This document shows, piece by piece, positions 32,561 to 43,436 of a stretch of DNA of 64,000 nt. A model generated the notes under the pieces. The model saw nothing but the letters and a program-made list of their open reading frames with translations, made no database searches and was not told the origin of the DNA. Position 1 is the first letter of the stretch, and each line of letters begins with the position of its first letter. This DNA comes from Hippopus hippopus (lineage: Eukaryota; Mollusca; Bivalvia; Cardiida; Cardiidae). The translations under genes were made by a program, and so were the position numbers. The DNA is taken from contig OX328104.1 of NCBI GenBank assembly GCA_946811185.2, positions 17,181,352 to 17,245,351 on the forward strand, given 5' to 3'.

Positions 32561-32859
32561 AAATGCGTTTTTGTCGAAAACTTGATGGCAAAAATGACAC
32601 TCCATACATATCTTTATATTTAAAATGAATAAAATTTGAAAGAAGGTAAACAATGCTTACCCAAACTACTGTTGACTGGTTCTCTTTTATTTTCGATTCT
32701 AATCCGTTTTTGTAATTCCGGTACATTTTCCTCGGTTTGTCCTCATTTCACATAAACAGAATTAACAAAATAAAATCCATTTCGAAGAATCGAAGACGGG
32801 CACTATGACACACAGGTTACTCTATAGTTACGGTAAACCTATACCAAAACAAACTCGTG

Positions 32860-33362
32860 TTAAAATGACCCAGAGGAAGAAGGCTTTTCAAAAAACATTG
32901 TGGGAAAAGGAGAAAATGCTGGTAACCAGCATTTTCTCCTTTTTCCACTATATTTTTTTTTCTACCTTGTCAAAGAAAGCTACCTTTATCTGACTTACAT
33001 AAAATTCTGTCATCTGCAAATGCTTTTAGTTTGAAAAAAATGTAAAATTTTGTCGTCTGGTACAGACAGAGTAGTTATCACCACGAGATATACGAGCTAG
33101 GCACATCACTCAGAACACAGATGTTTCGGAAAAAAAACATTGTGGGAAAAGGAGAAAATGCTGGTAACCAGCATTTTCTCCTTTTTCCACTATGTTTTTT
33201 CTACCCCCATCAAAGACAAATACCGTGATCTGAGCCACATATAATTTGTCGTCTGCAAATGTTTTCAATTTAGACAAGTCTAAAATTTTGTCGTCTGGTA
33301 CAGACAGAGTAGTTATCACCACGAGATATACGAGCTAGGCACATCACTCAGAACACAGATGT
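32860..33362 (+). repeat. Tandem duplication (~238 bp) carrying family A MITEs
   Basis: CAGACAGAGTAGTTATCACC recurs at 33063 and 33301, and the following ~60 bp are identical (to 33124 and 33362). Each unit carries the hairpin GGAGAAAATGCTGGTAACCA and the right arm CATCTGCAAATG or CGTCTGCAAATG. Confidence 0.85.
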
Positions 33363-33399
33363 AACGGTTCACATCATATTCCATTTATTATGTTGTAAC

Positions 33400-33600
33400 T
33401 CTTTCAGTCCGGAAAGTCCGTTTAGCTGACGGCAATAGATTAAGATCAGACTGCATAGAACGTGCAGTCTGAACTGCATCTATTGTCGTCCGTTTTTTAG
33501 TGAGAGCTTTAAAGAAATTTTCTTGAATACCAGTGGCTTGCATTTTTATCCGTCAAAAGACATCGAGTTTATATATTTGGCACTGAAAGAATTAACGTAA
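33400..33600. mobile_element. Family B variant MITE
   Basis: AAGATCAGACTGCATAGAAC with GTGCAGTCTGAACTGCAT. The outer flank GACGGCAATAGAT/ATCTATTGTCGTC pairs. Confidence 0.7.
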
Positions 33601-33606
33601 TAATTT

Positions 33607-33872
33607 GGTCTGCAACATGCAAAAAGGGGCTTTCGGACATTTGCGTAAAGTGTCGTCTCGGATCAGTCTGCGCAGTCCGCTCAGGCTAATCTGAGATGGC
33701 AATTTACGACTACATTAGATTTTGTCCTACAGTAGACTTGCGTGAAACAGAAAATCACACACGCTCGGAAAGTGTCGTCTCAGATCAGCCTGCGCAGACT
33801 GCGCAGGCTGATCCGAGACGACATTTTACGCAAATGTCCGAATTCCCCTTTTCGCGTGTTGCAGGCCATATA
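33607..33872. mobile_element. Family D MITE (copy 2), full length
   Basis: GGTCTGCAACATGC to GCGTGTTGCAGGCC. Two hairpins (CGGATCAGTCTGCGCAGTCC and CAGATCAGCCTGCGCAGACT) are separated by TACATTAGATTTTGTC. Confidence 0.85.
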
Positions 33873-33969
33873 GACTACTGAGTAAATATAACTTTTAATA
33901 ATTTCAGTTCCAAGGTGAAAAGTATACGAAGCTAGTTCAATAATTTTAACACCACATTATTTATCACAA

Positions 33970-34320
33970 TAGCAAACAGTGTAGATCACTGATATTCCGA
34001 GTAATGTGCAGCCTGATCTCGATCTACACCATCTGCAAAGACACCTTGTATTCCTCACATAAGCCTTGATACATCCAGTGAACTACTATAAATTTATACG
34101 GACATATATCTTTCGCACGCCGTCGCGTAATACTTTCACCATCAAGTAATTTATTTCTACCCCTTTAATTTTGCTAAATATAGAATTTTACTGTATAATG
34201 AGAGTCATTTTGTTTGATTTTACAAGAAAGTCACAGGTAGTGGAGATTCAGATCAGACTGCATGTTCTGTGCTGTCTGATCTTAATCTACGCCGTCTGCT
34301 AAGCTTACCTGTGTTAAAGA
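33970..34320. mobile_element. Two family B MITE cores
   Basis: 33976-34045: GTGCAGCCTGATCTCGATC with a decayed left arm. 34240-34305: AGATCAGACTGCATGTTCTG with TGTCTGATCTTAATC. Confidence 0.65.
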
Positions 34321-34574
34321 AAAGGTTAAGTATAACGAAGGAACAGAAATAAATAGCACCTTTAAACCACTATATAAACAATACACTTTCTAAATATATA
34401 GTAATATTATGTCGCAAATAGTATGGTCTCTCTCTCTTCTCTAAGGTTTCAGTTTTATTTAAACTCATAAACTAAGACATCGGGTCAAATACTTGCGTTA
34501 CTTCGATTGGAAATTTACACATTATCTGTCATATACGCAATTTCTTCATGTCCGATTTACGGGTCCTCTAATTT

Positions 34575-34800
34575 AAAACCCCTTACCACACAATCCCGAC
34601 TTTTTATCCCGATCCTGAGGAAGAAGGTTTTTGAAAACATTGTGGGAAAAGGAGAAAATGCTGGTAACCAGCATTTTCTCCTTTTCCCAAAATGTTTTTC
34701 CACCCTGTTAAGAACAAATTTCGTCATTTGGACCACCTTAAACTATACATTCTTACAGCTGGAGAGAAAGGGGGAAAAAAAAAAAACGCTGCTAAACTTG
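34575..34800. mobile_element. Family A MITE
   Basis: CCCTTACCACACAATCCC at the left. Hairpin GGAGAAAATGCTGGTAACCA. The right arm is partly lost. Confidence 0.8.
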
Positions 34801-35084
34801 AAATTGTGTAGAATGGCTTAGCTGTGTAAACATAGATAAATTACCAATATATATAGTGTAAGGGATAGAACGACACAAGGGATTTGTCCTGATTTAAAAC
34901 CGGAAAAGACAAGAGCGATTGCTTTATAGGCATCGAAAACATGAAATGTATTTTCTACCCGTCGTAATCTGTGCAGTCTTGCAGCCATCGGGGACAGCAT
35001 TTGGCATGGAGATACACGAATGATTATAGTTTCAAAAAATAAGGATGAAATGGGTTAAAAACTGGTTGCACACTGACTGAAAAC
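34801..35084. other. Unassigned spacer
   Basis: No gene or repeat recognised. Confidence 0.3.
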
Positions 35085-35430
35085 GAGTACAGGTGAGTCT
35101 TTTACTTTTGATCTGTAAATGCTTTCAACCTGGACCACAAGGGGTCCTGTGTAGCTCAGTGGTAAAGTGTAGGACTCGTGACCTGGAGGCCCCGGGTTCG
35201 AGCCTCGCTGGCTCCAATGGGCTTTTCACAGGAGTGTCCTTGGGCAAGACACTCCAGAGCCCCAGCCTAGTACTGGTGAAACCCAGCGAAACATGAATAT
35301 GTGAGCTGTCGCCGTGATATGACTGAAATAATGTTGAAAGCGGCGTAAAACACCATTCAAACAAATAAAGAAACAAACAAACAATCAACCTGGACCAGTT
35401 TAAAATTTAGTCGTTAGGTCAAGAGTTAAG
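35085..35430. mobile_element. Family A right arm split by a SINE
   Basis: GATCTGTAAATGCTTTCAAC before the SINE and GACCAGTTTAAAATTTAGTC...AGAGTTAA after it form one continuous family A right end. Confidence 0.75.
35138..35384 (+). mobile_element. SINE type 2 with 13 bp target duplication
   Basis: tRNA-like head (GTCCTGTGTAGCTCAGTGG, B-box GGGTTCGAGCC), body TCCTTGGGCAAGACACTCC, tail GACTGAAATAATGTTGAAAG. TCAACCTGGACCA flanks it exactly (35125-35137 and 35385-35397). The tail matches SINE type 1 although the bodies differ. Confidence 0.85.
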
Positions 35431-35489
35431 AATAACCCTTATTAATGCTAAATGAAGGAAAAGGAGATTCTCAGTTAGTACATTTTATC

Positions 35490-35791
35490 GTATGGTGTTA
35501 AACGCCGTTTTCAACATTACTTCAGTTATATCGCGGCGACCAGTGTACCTATCCATGCTTTCCTGGTGTTTCTTTTACTTTTTTAGTTCTCCGCACAATA
35601 TTCTTTCCAAGCCACTGGCTGCTTTCCCACATAGCCATCGTCGAAACAATGGTCAGTAGTGAGAGAGGAATGAATCCTGTCACAGTGAATATCATCCATT
35701 CTCGGAAAGAGATTGGCCGAGCCGGGGATCGAACCAGCGACCTCCTGTGCTCAAGTCCTGTACGCTACCGACTGAGCTACTTGGGCTCGGC
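35490..35791 (-). mobile_element. SINE type 1, reverse strand
   Basis: GTATGGTGTTAAACGCCG to CTACTTGGGCTCGGCC. Full body present. Confidence 0.85.
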
Positions 35792-35816
35792 CTCGGTAAG
35801 TAGAAAAGGCGTAGAT

Positions 35817-36058
35817 AATTGGCTCGCAACACGCGAAAAGGGGCATTCGGACATTTGCGTAAAGTGTCGTCAAGGATCAGCCTGCGCAGTCCGCGCAGGC
35901 CAATCCGAGACGACACTTTACGACTACATTAGATTTTGTGTTACAGTAGGCTTGCGCAAAACAGAAAATTACATAAAAACGGAAAGTGTCGTGTCGGATT
36001 AGCCTGCGCGGGCTGCGCAGGCTGATCCGAAACGACACTTTACGCGTGTTGCAGGCCA
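35817..36058. mobile_element. Family D MITE (copy 3)
   Basis: GGCTCGCAACACGCGAAAAG to GCGTGTTGCAGGCC. Both hairpins present. The right end lacks ~25 bp relative to copy 2. Confidence 0.85.
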
Positions 36059-36129
36059 TTTTTGCAATTTGCAGGATATAGTTAAGATTAGACTGCTAAA
36101 TAAATGAAATGAAAATTTTTACTCAATGG

Positions 36130-36380
36130 TATAAGACCCCAAATATTGCGATTTCAAAGTGGATTACACCGGAAAGAAAATACCGCATCGGACAGTGTAG
36201 ATCAAAGATCAGACTGCACGTTTTGTGCAGTCTGATCTTGATCCACACTGTCCGCAAAAGGACCCCGAGTTGCGGTAAGCAGCCTAAAGAGTTTACAGAA
36301 TACATGTATTTGGATGGATCAGTGATCAGACTGTGTATTCCGTGTAGCCTGATCTTGATCTGTACAGTCTGCAAAAACAA
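36130..36380. mobile_element. Two adjacent family B MITEs
   Basis: 36195-36255: AAGATCAGACTGCACGTTTT. 36318-36368: GTGATCAGACTGTGTATTCC with TGTAGCCTGATCTTGATC. Confidence 0.75.
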
Positions 36381-36394
36381 TCTAACTATTAACC

Positions 36395-36660
36395 AAACAA
36401 TACGGTGCTTAACGAACCTGAAGAAAAAGGCCTTTGAAAACATTTTCGGGAAAGGAGAAAATGCTGGTAACCGCTATTTTCGCCTTTTCCCAAAATGTTT
36501 TTTTTTTTTCAACCCTACCTAAGCCAATCCCTATCCTGATCCTAACTCTAATCAACAATTCACCTATGTTGTTTTGTAAGAGAAGGGGTTTGGGGAACAA
36601 ACCCAATAGAGCTACATGCATAGCTGTCGATAGGTTAATAAGATCCAAAATTAAACAAGT
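36395..36660. mobile_element. Family A MITE
   Basis: GGAGAAAATGCTGGTAACCG hairpin with CGCCTTTTCCC on the other arm. The right end is replaced by a short GGGTTT-rich segment. Confidence 0.65.
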
Positions 36661-37215
36661 GAAAGGGTGTTTTATTTTTCTGTTCCAAATAAAACTTTCA
36701 TTTCAATAAAGTGATTTCTTATTATGACATTTTTCTTAAATCTTTATTGAACGAAAAGCGTAGTTTTAAATGGAAGAAAAAAATCTACACCATTATACAA
36801 TTTAGATCTACGACCAAACTGCATGTTTTGTGCAGTCTGATCTTGGATTTACCTGTCTGCAAAGGAGCTTGCGTGATGTTTAGCAGGTCAAAGCCCGCGA
36901 AAGGATGTTTCTATTTTTCTATTCTAAATAAAACTTTCATTTCAACAAAGTAATACCTTATTAGGACACATATTTCTACCCCTTTACCACACAATCCTTA
37001 GTTTTAACGTCCTTGAATCAGAAGGAATGCTTCTGAAAACATTGTGGGAAAAACAGAAAATGCTGGTTACCAGCATTTTCTCTTTTTCCCACAATATTTT
37101 CTTCTCTATCAAAGACAGAAATCATCATAAAAGCTGCAGTTATTTTGCCATCTGCAAAATTTGCTTTCAATTTGGTCGATTCCAAAATTTAGTCTTTTGG
37201 TATAAAGAGTTTAAA
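36661..37215. mobile_element. Family B core in a duplicated flank, then family A
   Basis: AAATAAAACTTTCATTTCAA recurs at about 36687 and 36927 around a B core (ACCAAACTGCATGTTTTGTG). 36975-37215 is family A with hairpin AGAAAATGCTGGTTACCAGC. Confidence 0.65.
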
Positions 37216-37511
37216 GTTTATTGAACGAAAAACGAACGTTTCCTGCCAATAAAATGGTCGACGGTTAAATTACACCTATAGACTCTTGCTTTCAATTGAA
37301 TTCGAGATTTCCATCTTATATATCTGATCAAACAACCCTTCACCGAATTTTTTAAAGATATAGACTGCCTTTTTTTTTGGTGTATCTGAATGTGCTGGCT
37401 TTTGACCTACTTTTTGGTACTGATAACAAATGAATAAATAGAAATTTGTGATTGGTCAAAAATGTTGACAATGTTGTCAAGTCCGAATACACAAGTATAA
37501 AAGGAAAAAAA
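37216..37511. other. Unassigned spacer
   Basis: CTGGCTTTTGACCTAC near 37395 also occurs, with similar flanks, near 57577, so part of it belongs to an unnamed repeat. Confidence 0.35.
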
Positions 37512-37706
37512 TGATCGGGCTGGAATCCAGGCTACTTTCTCGGATAGCCGTCGTTGAAACGATGATCAGCGGTAAGAGAGGAATGAATCCTGTCCCAATG
37601 ACTATCATCATTTCTCTGAAAGAAATTCGCAAAGCTGGGCATTCGGACCAGCGACCCTCTGGTCTTAAGCCCTGTACCCTACCGACCTCGCTACCGGGAC
37701 CCAGCT
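37512..37706 (-). mobile_element. SINE type 1, reverse strand, 3' truncated
   Basis: From CCAGGCTACTTTCTCGGATA to the tRNA-like head (CTACCGACCTCGCTACCGGG). The LINE-like tail is missing. Confidence 0.7.
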
Positions 37707-37787
37707 TATTGTTTAGCACTATCTTCTTCAGAGTAGTGAAAAATACGGGACTGTTTGACAAAGACTTAACAATATGTTGTCAAAGAC

Positions 37788-37968
37788 CTTGGTTCTTATT
37801 CACAAACCATTTTTAAGAACATTATTAGTCTAATTCTAAAAAAAAAATAGATGTGAAAGTAAGACAACTTCTTATTCGCTAAAACATTTGGTTTAGCCAA
37901 TCAAAAGTTGTATTACATTTTAAAACGAGAATTTATAAGACTAAGAATGAAACAAGTGAATACGGGCG
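37788..37968. mobile_element. Family E MITE (copy 3)
   Basis: CTTCTTATTCGCTAAAACAT/TTTAGCCAATCAAAAG palindrome with outer ACCATTTTTAAGAACATT. Confidence 0.75.
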
Positions 37969-38029
37969 TAAACTATATCAGTGTATTTATCCTGTGTATT
38001 TAACTCATCACTACCGATACACAGATTTT

Positions 38030-38350
38030 TGTGTCTTACTACGGAAGACATTCCAAAACATCGTGGCAAATGAGGAAACTGCTCGTAAAAGCAGTTCTTC
38101 TTTTGTCACAATGTTTTCACTATATTGTATTTGTACCTTGAACAAATTTATGTTGTTCTTTTTCATTTAACTAAATGATTACTAAGTCATCTGCTTCAAA
38201 TAGTTCACTATTTTTGATTAACCCTTTACCAAACACTTCCGGGCTTTCACCACCCTGAGGACCAAGCCTTTTGAAAACATTGTGGAAAAAGGAGACAATA
38301 CTGAAAACCAGCATTTTCTCCCTTTTCCCACAATATTTTCTAACATCTTA
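38030..38350. mobile_element. Family A relative plus a family A MITE
   Basis: About 38042-38120: hairpin AACTGCTCGTAAAAGCAGTT with CACAATGTTTTC. 38218-38350: AACCCTTTACCAAACAC with GGAGACAATACTGAAAACCA. Confidence 0.65.
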
Positions 38351-38357
38351 AAACACT

Positions 38358-38620
38358 TTAAATGAGCCATGCTCTATGAAAATGGGGTTTAATGCATTTG
38401 CAAAAAGTATCGACCCATGTCAGCCTACGCAGTCCGCGCAGGCTGACCAAGGCCAAAACTTTTTGCTTTAAGTATTTCTTTCATGTCCAAGAACCTGTTT
38501 ACATCATGATTCAGTCAGTTATTAGACAAAATGGATTTTATGTATCCATAATCATACGATGACTTGCTTGGTACCATGCATCACGGAGGTGCTTTAAGCC
38601 CCCGTTTGCTCAAATAATTT
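38358..38620. mobile_element. Family C MITE (copy 7)
   Basis: GCCATGCTCTATGAAAATGG, hairpin CATGTCAGCCTACGCAGTCC/GCGCAGGCTGACC, end GGTGCTTTAAGCCCCCG. Confidence 0.8.
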
Positions 38621-38744
38621 CGGCCACGTGTAATATGTAATCTACAAATGTTTTCAGTCTGGATAAGTCATCCGGTTTTATTCGGTAAAAAGTTAAGATG
38701 TCGAGTACAGGCTGAATTCCGTCATTTTTCATGTCTAACCTTCC

Positions 38745-38995
38745 GGTCTATCTAGCCAACTTCCGGTAGGGTTTACCAGGGGTTTTCACGTTCGAATCTT
38801 CGACTCGACCAAAGTTTTCCCGAAGATTGATAACAATTATTGCACCAAAATGTATTCCTCTCCCACTGCCCAACGTCTTTTTTCCCCATCTTTGTGCATG
38901 TGTAAAAGCAGCCAGTTGCTAAGAGAGTGCTTTTTCGAAGTAATGGTAAAAAAACTCCCCGAATGCATGGACATTTTCACTAGTGGACGTGATAT
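38745..38995 (+). mobile_element. Decayed SINE type 1
   Basis: GTTCGAATCTTCGACTCGAC (B-box region), TGTATTCCTCTCCC, GAATGCATGGACATTTTCAC. Strongly diverged. Confidence 0.5.
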
Positions 38996-39001
38996 ATAGA
39001 T

Positions 39002-39431
39002 ATTTGTCTGCGCCACTCGTGAAAATACTACCGATGATGTTCATTCGATGATATAAACATCTTTCACCGAAAAAAACATATTTTATTTATTTCATACTTT
39101 TAATCTCTTTTTTTTTGGGGGGGGGGGGGGACTTACATTAAATCCAGTACAGTTGTTTTCGGTAATTCCCCTTGGCGTACCCCCTCCGCATAACAACGCA
39201 TTATAATATTACGTAGAGCGCGAGAAACGTAAGGTAAATTACGTCAAATTGCCATCTGGTTGAATGGTACGCGCTGTTTACCTTGGTAACTAGTGCACGG
39301 AAACTACTGTTTCCACCCTTAATTGAAGAGTTAGAAAATAAAATCGGTATTTTTCATTGGTCGTAATCATGAAATATCGAACAATATTCCACCGTTATTT
39401 CTCGATAAACTACCGAAAAGTATGAAATAAA
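39002..39431 (-). mobile_element. Family G MITE (copy 3), hairpin arm truncated
   Basis: Starts inside the hairpin loop (CTGCGCCACTCGTGAAAATA), runs through a G-tract (39118-39130), and ends CTACCGAAAAGTATGAAATAA. Confidence 0.75.
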
Positions 39432-39812
39432 ACTAACATGTTGTTGAAAACGACGTTAAATGCGAGATAAATTAACCCTCTTTGGATCTCAATGAACATG
39501 TTGTTTACCCAACAACACATGCTTTTCCGTAATCAGTTTGAAACCTGGCTCTGAAGCACCAAGGTGTTTATATATGAGGTAACTGGTGTGAGGGGTCGAT
39601 ATTTCACTTATTATCCAGTTGCCCTTAATCTTTTTCAGCCTATTAGTTGTCGTTTTCATGGATTTTCCTTTTAATAATTCAATGCTATTGAAAATATATC
39701 CCGCTTTCTTCCATGGTTTATTAACCCCACGGTCAAAGGAAAAAACGGCTTAAATAGCCAGGAAATAAAATGAAACGTGAATGATGAAAAATGACCACCT
39801 ATGGAGTGAATA
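39432..39812. other. Unassigned spacer
   Basis: No gene or repeat recognised. Confidence 0.3.
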
Positions 39813-40090
39813 ACAAATGAGCCATGCACTATGAAAAGGGGGCTTAATGCATCTGCGAAAAGTATCGACCAAGGCCAGCCTGCGCAGTCCGCGCAGGCTG
39901 ACCTGGGCCGAAACTTTTCGCTGATGGTCAATTTTCTGTATGTCCAAGGACCAGTTTACCTCATGATTAAGTTATTTGTTAAAAAAAGTGGATATTATGG
40001 ATCCTTAAGTATGTCATGTGATGGCTTGCTTTGTACCATGGATCACGGAGATGCATTAAGCACCCTTTTGTCGGAGCATGGCTCATTAAT
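39813..40090. mobile_element. Family C MITE (copy 8), full length
   Basis: GAGCCATGCACTATGAAAAG to CGGAGCATGGCTC. Hairpin AGGCCAGCCTGCGCAGTCCG. The terminal inverted repeats are clear. Confidence 0.85.
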
Positions 40091-40229
40091 CTAAATATAA
40101 TCTAGATGTGTAATTAACTTTGACTGAATTTCCTACTTCAGCGGTTAAGAATAGCATTTGGGGACCTCTTCTTTTCAGTGGACTAACATAATTAAGCCGC
40201 ACCTCTCTTTTCCCGATATAATTAACGAT

Positions 40230-40592
40230 ACATTAATGACCTCAGTGAATGCTTATTGGGTGACAAGGAAAAAACTCCTATGCTTCTGGTCCGAGCCCCG
40301 GTAGCTCAGTCGGTAGCGTACAGGACTTGAAAACAGGAGGTCCCTGGTTCGATCCCCGGCTCGGCCAATTTCTTTCTGAGTATTGATGATAGTCATTGCG
40401 ACAGGATTCATTCCTCTCCGACCGCTGACCATTGTTTAGACGATGGTTATGTGGGAAAGCAGCCAGTGGCTTGGAAAGAACATTATGCAGAGTTCTGGTA
40501 TCAGATTTTCCAGGAAAGCGTGGATAGGTGCACTGGCCGCCGCGATGAAACTGAAATAATGTTGAAAACGGCGTTAAACACCATACAACCAT
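40230..40592 (+). mobile_element. SINE type 1 with a duplicated 5' flank
   Basis: SINE from GTCCGAGCCCCGGTAGCTCA (about 40290) to AAACACCATACAACC. The 55 bp before it (CAGTGAATGCTTATTGGGTG...) recurs before the SINE at 41332. Confidence 0.8.
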
Positions 40593-40734
40593 AAAATCCA
40601 AGCTTCTAGTCATTATGAGCAACTGTTTTCTTTTTTTAAATATATTCATATTTCAATAGTATATTGTGATAATTTTGATTTTTGTTTCTTTCTTTTGATC
40701 GTTCTTCCTGTCTGTCTGTCCGTCCGTCAGAATA

Positions 40735-40825
40735 TCTTTTAATGACCAATGAAACATTGTGGGAAAAGAAGCAGTTGCTTGTGACTAGCAGTTACTCATT
40801 TTCCTACAATATTTTCAGAAACTGT
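40735..40825. repeat. Hairpin, family A relative
   Basis: AACATTGTGGGAAAAGAAGC with GCAGTTGCTTGTGACTAGCA, and TTTTCCTACAATATTTTC. Confidence 0.6.
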
Positions 40826-40921
40826 TAATTGATAGCGGATAAAAAGGCCTATCTGTCTGCAAGTAGACAACACTGCTCTAACCTGAGAGCAGAACAGAGC
40901 ATCATTTATTTGACAAAAACT

Positions 40922-41279
40922 TTAAAGTAACAATAAAGGCCAAATGTAAACAAAGCAGGTGTTAAAATGCATTTGAATTTATATCATACCATTTAAAAGT
41001 ATGGAAACCATAGTGAAGATAACAATCTGTCATTGTACGGTCGGTCCAAGTGTTACTCGCTGACAGAGAAATTAATTTCAAAACTAGGTTAAAACCTGCC
41101 AGGTAGCTGTGTCTTTTGTTTGCTTTTTGCCTGATTTTAAAATTCTTTTTTTCTACCAGCGATCACACGATAACAAACTGTTATCTCCACAATATTTTCC
41201 ATACTTTTAAATGGCACGATTTAAATTTAAATGTATTTTGACACCTGCTTTGATATTTTGGCCTTTACTGGGCCTTTAA
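40922..41279 (+). mobile_element. Family F MITE (copy 6)
   Basis: TTAAAGTAACAATAAAGGCC to TACTGGGCCTTTAA. It lies directly against the duplicated SINE flank. Confidence 0.85.
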
Positions 41280-41562
41280 TTACCGCAGTGATATTTTATT
41301 GGGTAACATGGAAAAACTCCCATGCTTCTGGTCCGAGCCCTGGTAGCTCAGTCGGTAGCGTACAGGACTTGAGTCGCTGGTTCGATCCCCGGCTAGGCCA
41401 ATTTTTTCCCGAGGATTGATGATAGTCATTGCGACAGGATTCATTCCTCTCCAACCGCTGACCATTGTTTCGACGATGGTTATGTGGGAAAGCAGCCAGT
41501 GGCTTGGAAAGAATATTGTGCAGAGCACTGGTAAAAGAAACTCAAGGAAAGCATGGGTAGGT
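41280..41562 (+). mobile_element. SINE type 1 with duplicated flank, 3' truncated
   Basis: TATTGGGTAACATGGAAAAA precedes GAGCCCTGGTAGCTCAGTCG. The copy stops at AAAGCATGGGTAGGTG, where family C begins. The head lacks the ~8 bp AAAACAGG(AGG) segment of the copy at 40290. Confidence 0.75.
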
Positions 41563-41812
41563 GATCCGTGATCAGTAATTCCAAGCAAGTCATCACCCAA
41601 TTATGGATCCATAAAATTCTAAATAAATTTTATTTACATGTAACAACATGTAACAACCGACCGAATCATGAGTTACACTGGTCCTTTAACATGCAGAAAA
41701 TTAAATCAAAGCAAAAAGTTTCGATTCAGGTCAGCCTGCGCGGACTGCGCAGGCTGACCTGAATCGATACCTTTTGCAGATGCATTAAGCCCCCACACAG
41801 AGCACGGCTCTC
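41563..41812. mobile_element. Family C MITE (copy 9), left end missing
   Basis: AAGCAAGTCATCACCCAATT, hairpin CAGGTCAGCCTGCGCGGACT/GCGCAGGCTGACCTG, end GCATTAAGCCCCC. Confidence 0.8.
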
Positions 41813-42099
41813 ATTCTAAAGTATGCGTAAGGACCATACATATATAGATCGTTTTACAAGTTTCCTTTTGTTGTGGATTTCGATAGATGATTATCAGTAA
41901 GTTTGTCCATATATTAAATATTTGATCAAATTACAAATTTAATCGACCGTCGCCGTAGTATTACGTACGAGTGTTTTCCCTCATCGGGCGTTCAACCATT
42001 CGTACCCGAGATCATTCGCTCTTTTTTTTAAACCCTGCTTTTAAATGGTGTTTTGAATAGACTTCAATAGTATTCAGCTCTTTTACACACACACACAAA
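41813..42099. other. Unassigned spacer
   Basis: No gene or repeat recognised. A short CA run lies near 42086. Confidence 0.3.
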
Positions 42100-42522
42100 A
42101 AAAAAGCTTTAGCATGGTCCAAACTGGAAGCATTTTCACACAACATGTCAAATTTTACTCCAAACATAAAAGTTGTCTTTCTAAGTGGTGTCCGTGGGTG
42201 TGAGGTAGAGCGTCGGCCTCGGAACAACAAGGTCCTGAGTTCGATACCCGGGAGCGGGTGTCAACTTTGGGATTTTTCATTGGCCCACACATTCGGCGCG
42301 AGTACTGGTGTAGTTCCTAGGAAGTAGAATCGAGAGAGATTAGTGTAAGTTGTAAGAACTTGTTTCTCAATCGATGTAAAATGTATATGTTTCAATTAAG
42401 GGAAGAAAATATTATGGGAAAAGAACAATATGTTGAATACTAGCATTTTCTTCTTTTCCCACAATGATTTCAAAAGCCTTCTTCCTTATCGTTGTTAAAA
42501 CACGGGATTTTTGGTTAAACGT
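42100..42522. mobile_element. Family A MITE split by a small tRNA-derived SINE
   Basis: The left arm (CATGGTCCAAACTGGAAGC... to ~42180) and the hairpin plus right arm (~42400-42522, GAATACTAGCATTTTCTTC) flank 42187-42395. That segment has a tRNA-like B-box (GAGTTCGATACCC) and a distinct body (GGCCCACACATTCGGCG, GTTGTAAGAACTTGTTTCTC). Confidence 0.65.
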
Positions 42523-42614
42523 TTAGTCAACTCATGTCATACAGAAATGGACAGATTATTCAGATGACGAATGCTTTTAAAAATGAATTTCAAAATCAGT
42601 GAAAAAGTATCCCA

Positions 42615-42830
42615 AACAAAAGATAGAGTGACCTGGCAACTTTTAACCTAGGTTTGAAATTAATTTCTCTGCCAGCTACAAACACTTGGACCTATCGTAC
42701 AATAACAGATTGTCATCTTCACAATAATTTCCATACTTTTAAATAATATGATTCAAATTCAAATGCATTATTACACCCGCTTAAATTACTTTATGCAGCT
42801 ATTGTTATTTTATGTTGCCTTTAATGTGCT
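42615..42830 (-). mobile_element. Family F MITE (copy 7), half element
   Basis: ATAGAGTGACCTGGCAACTT to the decayed end TTGTTATTTTATGTTGCC. Only one inverted half is kept. Confidence 0.7.
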
Positions 42831-43039
42831 TAGAGTGAAAAGAAAAAAATGGAGGAGAAAGGACCATTTTAATGGTAACGTTACACGTGCTGTTGTTGAA
42901 ACTGTTTTCTTGATCTATACTGTTTGCAAACGTAAGTTTAGTTGCCTATATCGTGCTGAGAGTGGGGAATAAATGAGGAAATACGGCCATTTTACGTAAA
43001 ATGTTCTCTATCGATATTCCTCCATGTTTTGATTAGCTA

Positions 43040-43235
43040 CTAGTATTTCAGCGCCAAATATAGATAAACTTGTCCGCTTTCAACGGCTGAAATACAATCC
43101 ACTTAAACTCAGACAAATATTTATCTTATAGGCTTGACTAAACAACCGGACGGTATAGATTCAAGATCAGACTGCACGTTCTGTGCAGTCTGATCTTGAT
43201 CTATACCGTCCGCACAAGCCTCTGTTATCGCCTGG
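43040..43235. mobile_element. Family B variant MITE, clean hairpin
   Basis: Core AGACTGCACGTTCTGTGCAG with GGACGGTATAGATTCAAGATC/GATCTTGATCTATACCGTCC (arms given separately). Outer GGCGCTATC/CAGCGCC pair. Confidence 0.8.
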
Positions 43236-43436
43236 CGCTATCATTATGGCGCCGACACTGATTGGCTTCGTTGCCAGAAATTGCAGAAATAATGGCAAAT
43301 TCACTATCTATTTAGACAAGGCTTTAAAAGATTTGTCAAAGTTTGTCAATTAGGTTGTGTGCCGTCGCTATGGAATCCTGGAAAAACTTTTCACTTTTAC
43401 CGTTACTATACCGGCTAATATTGACACGAGCATGTA

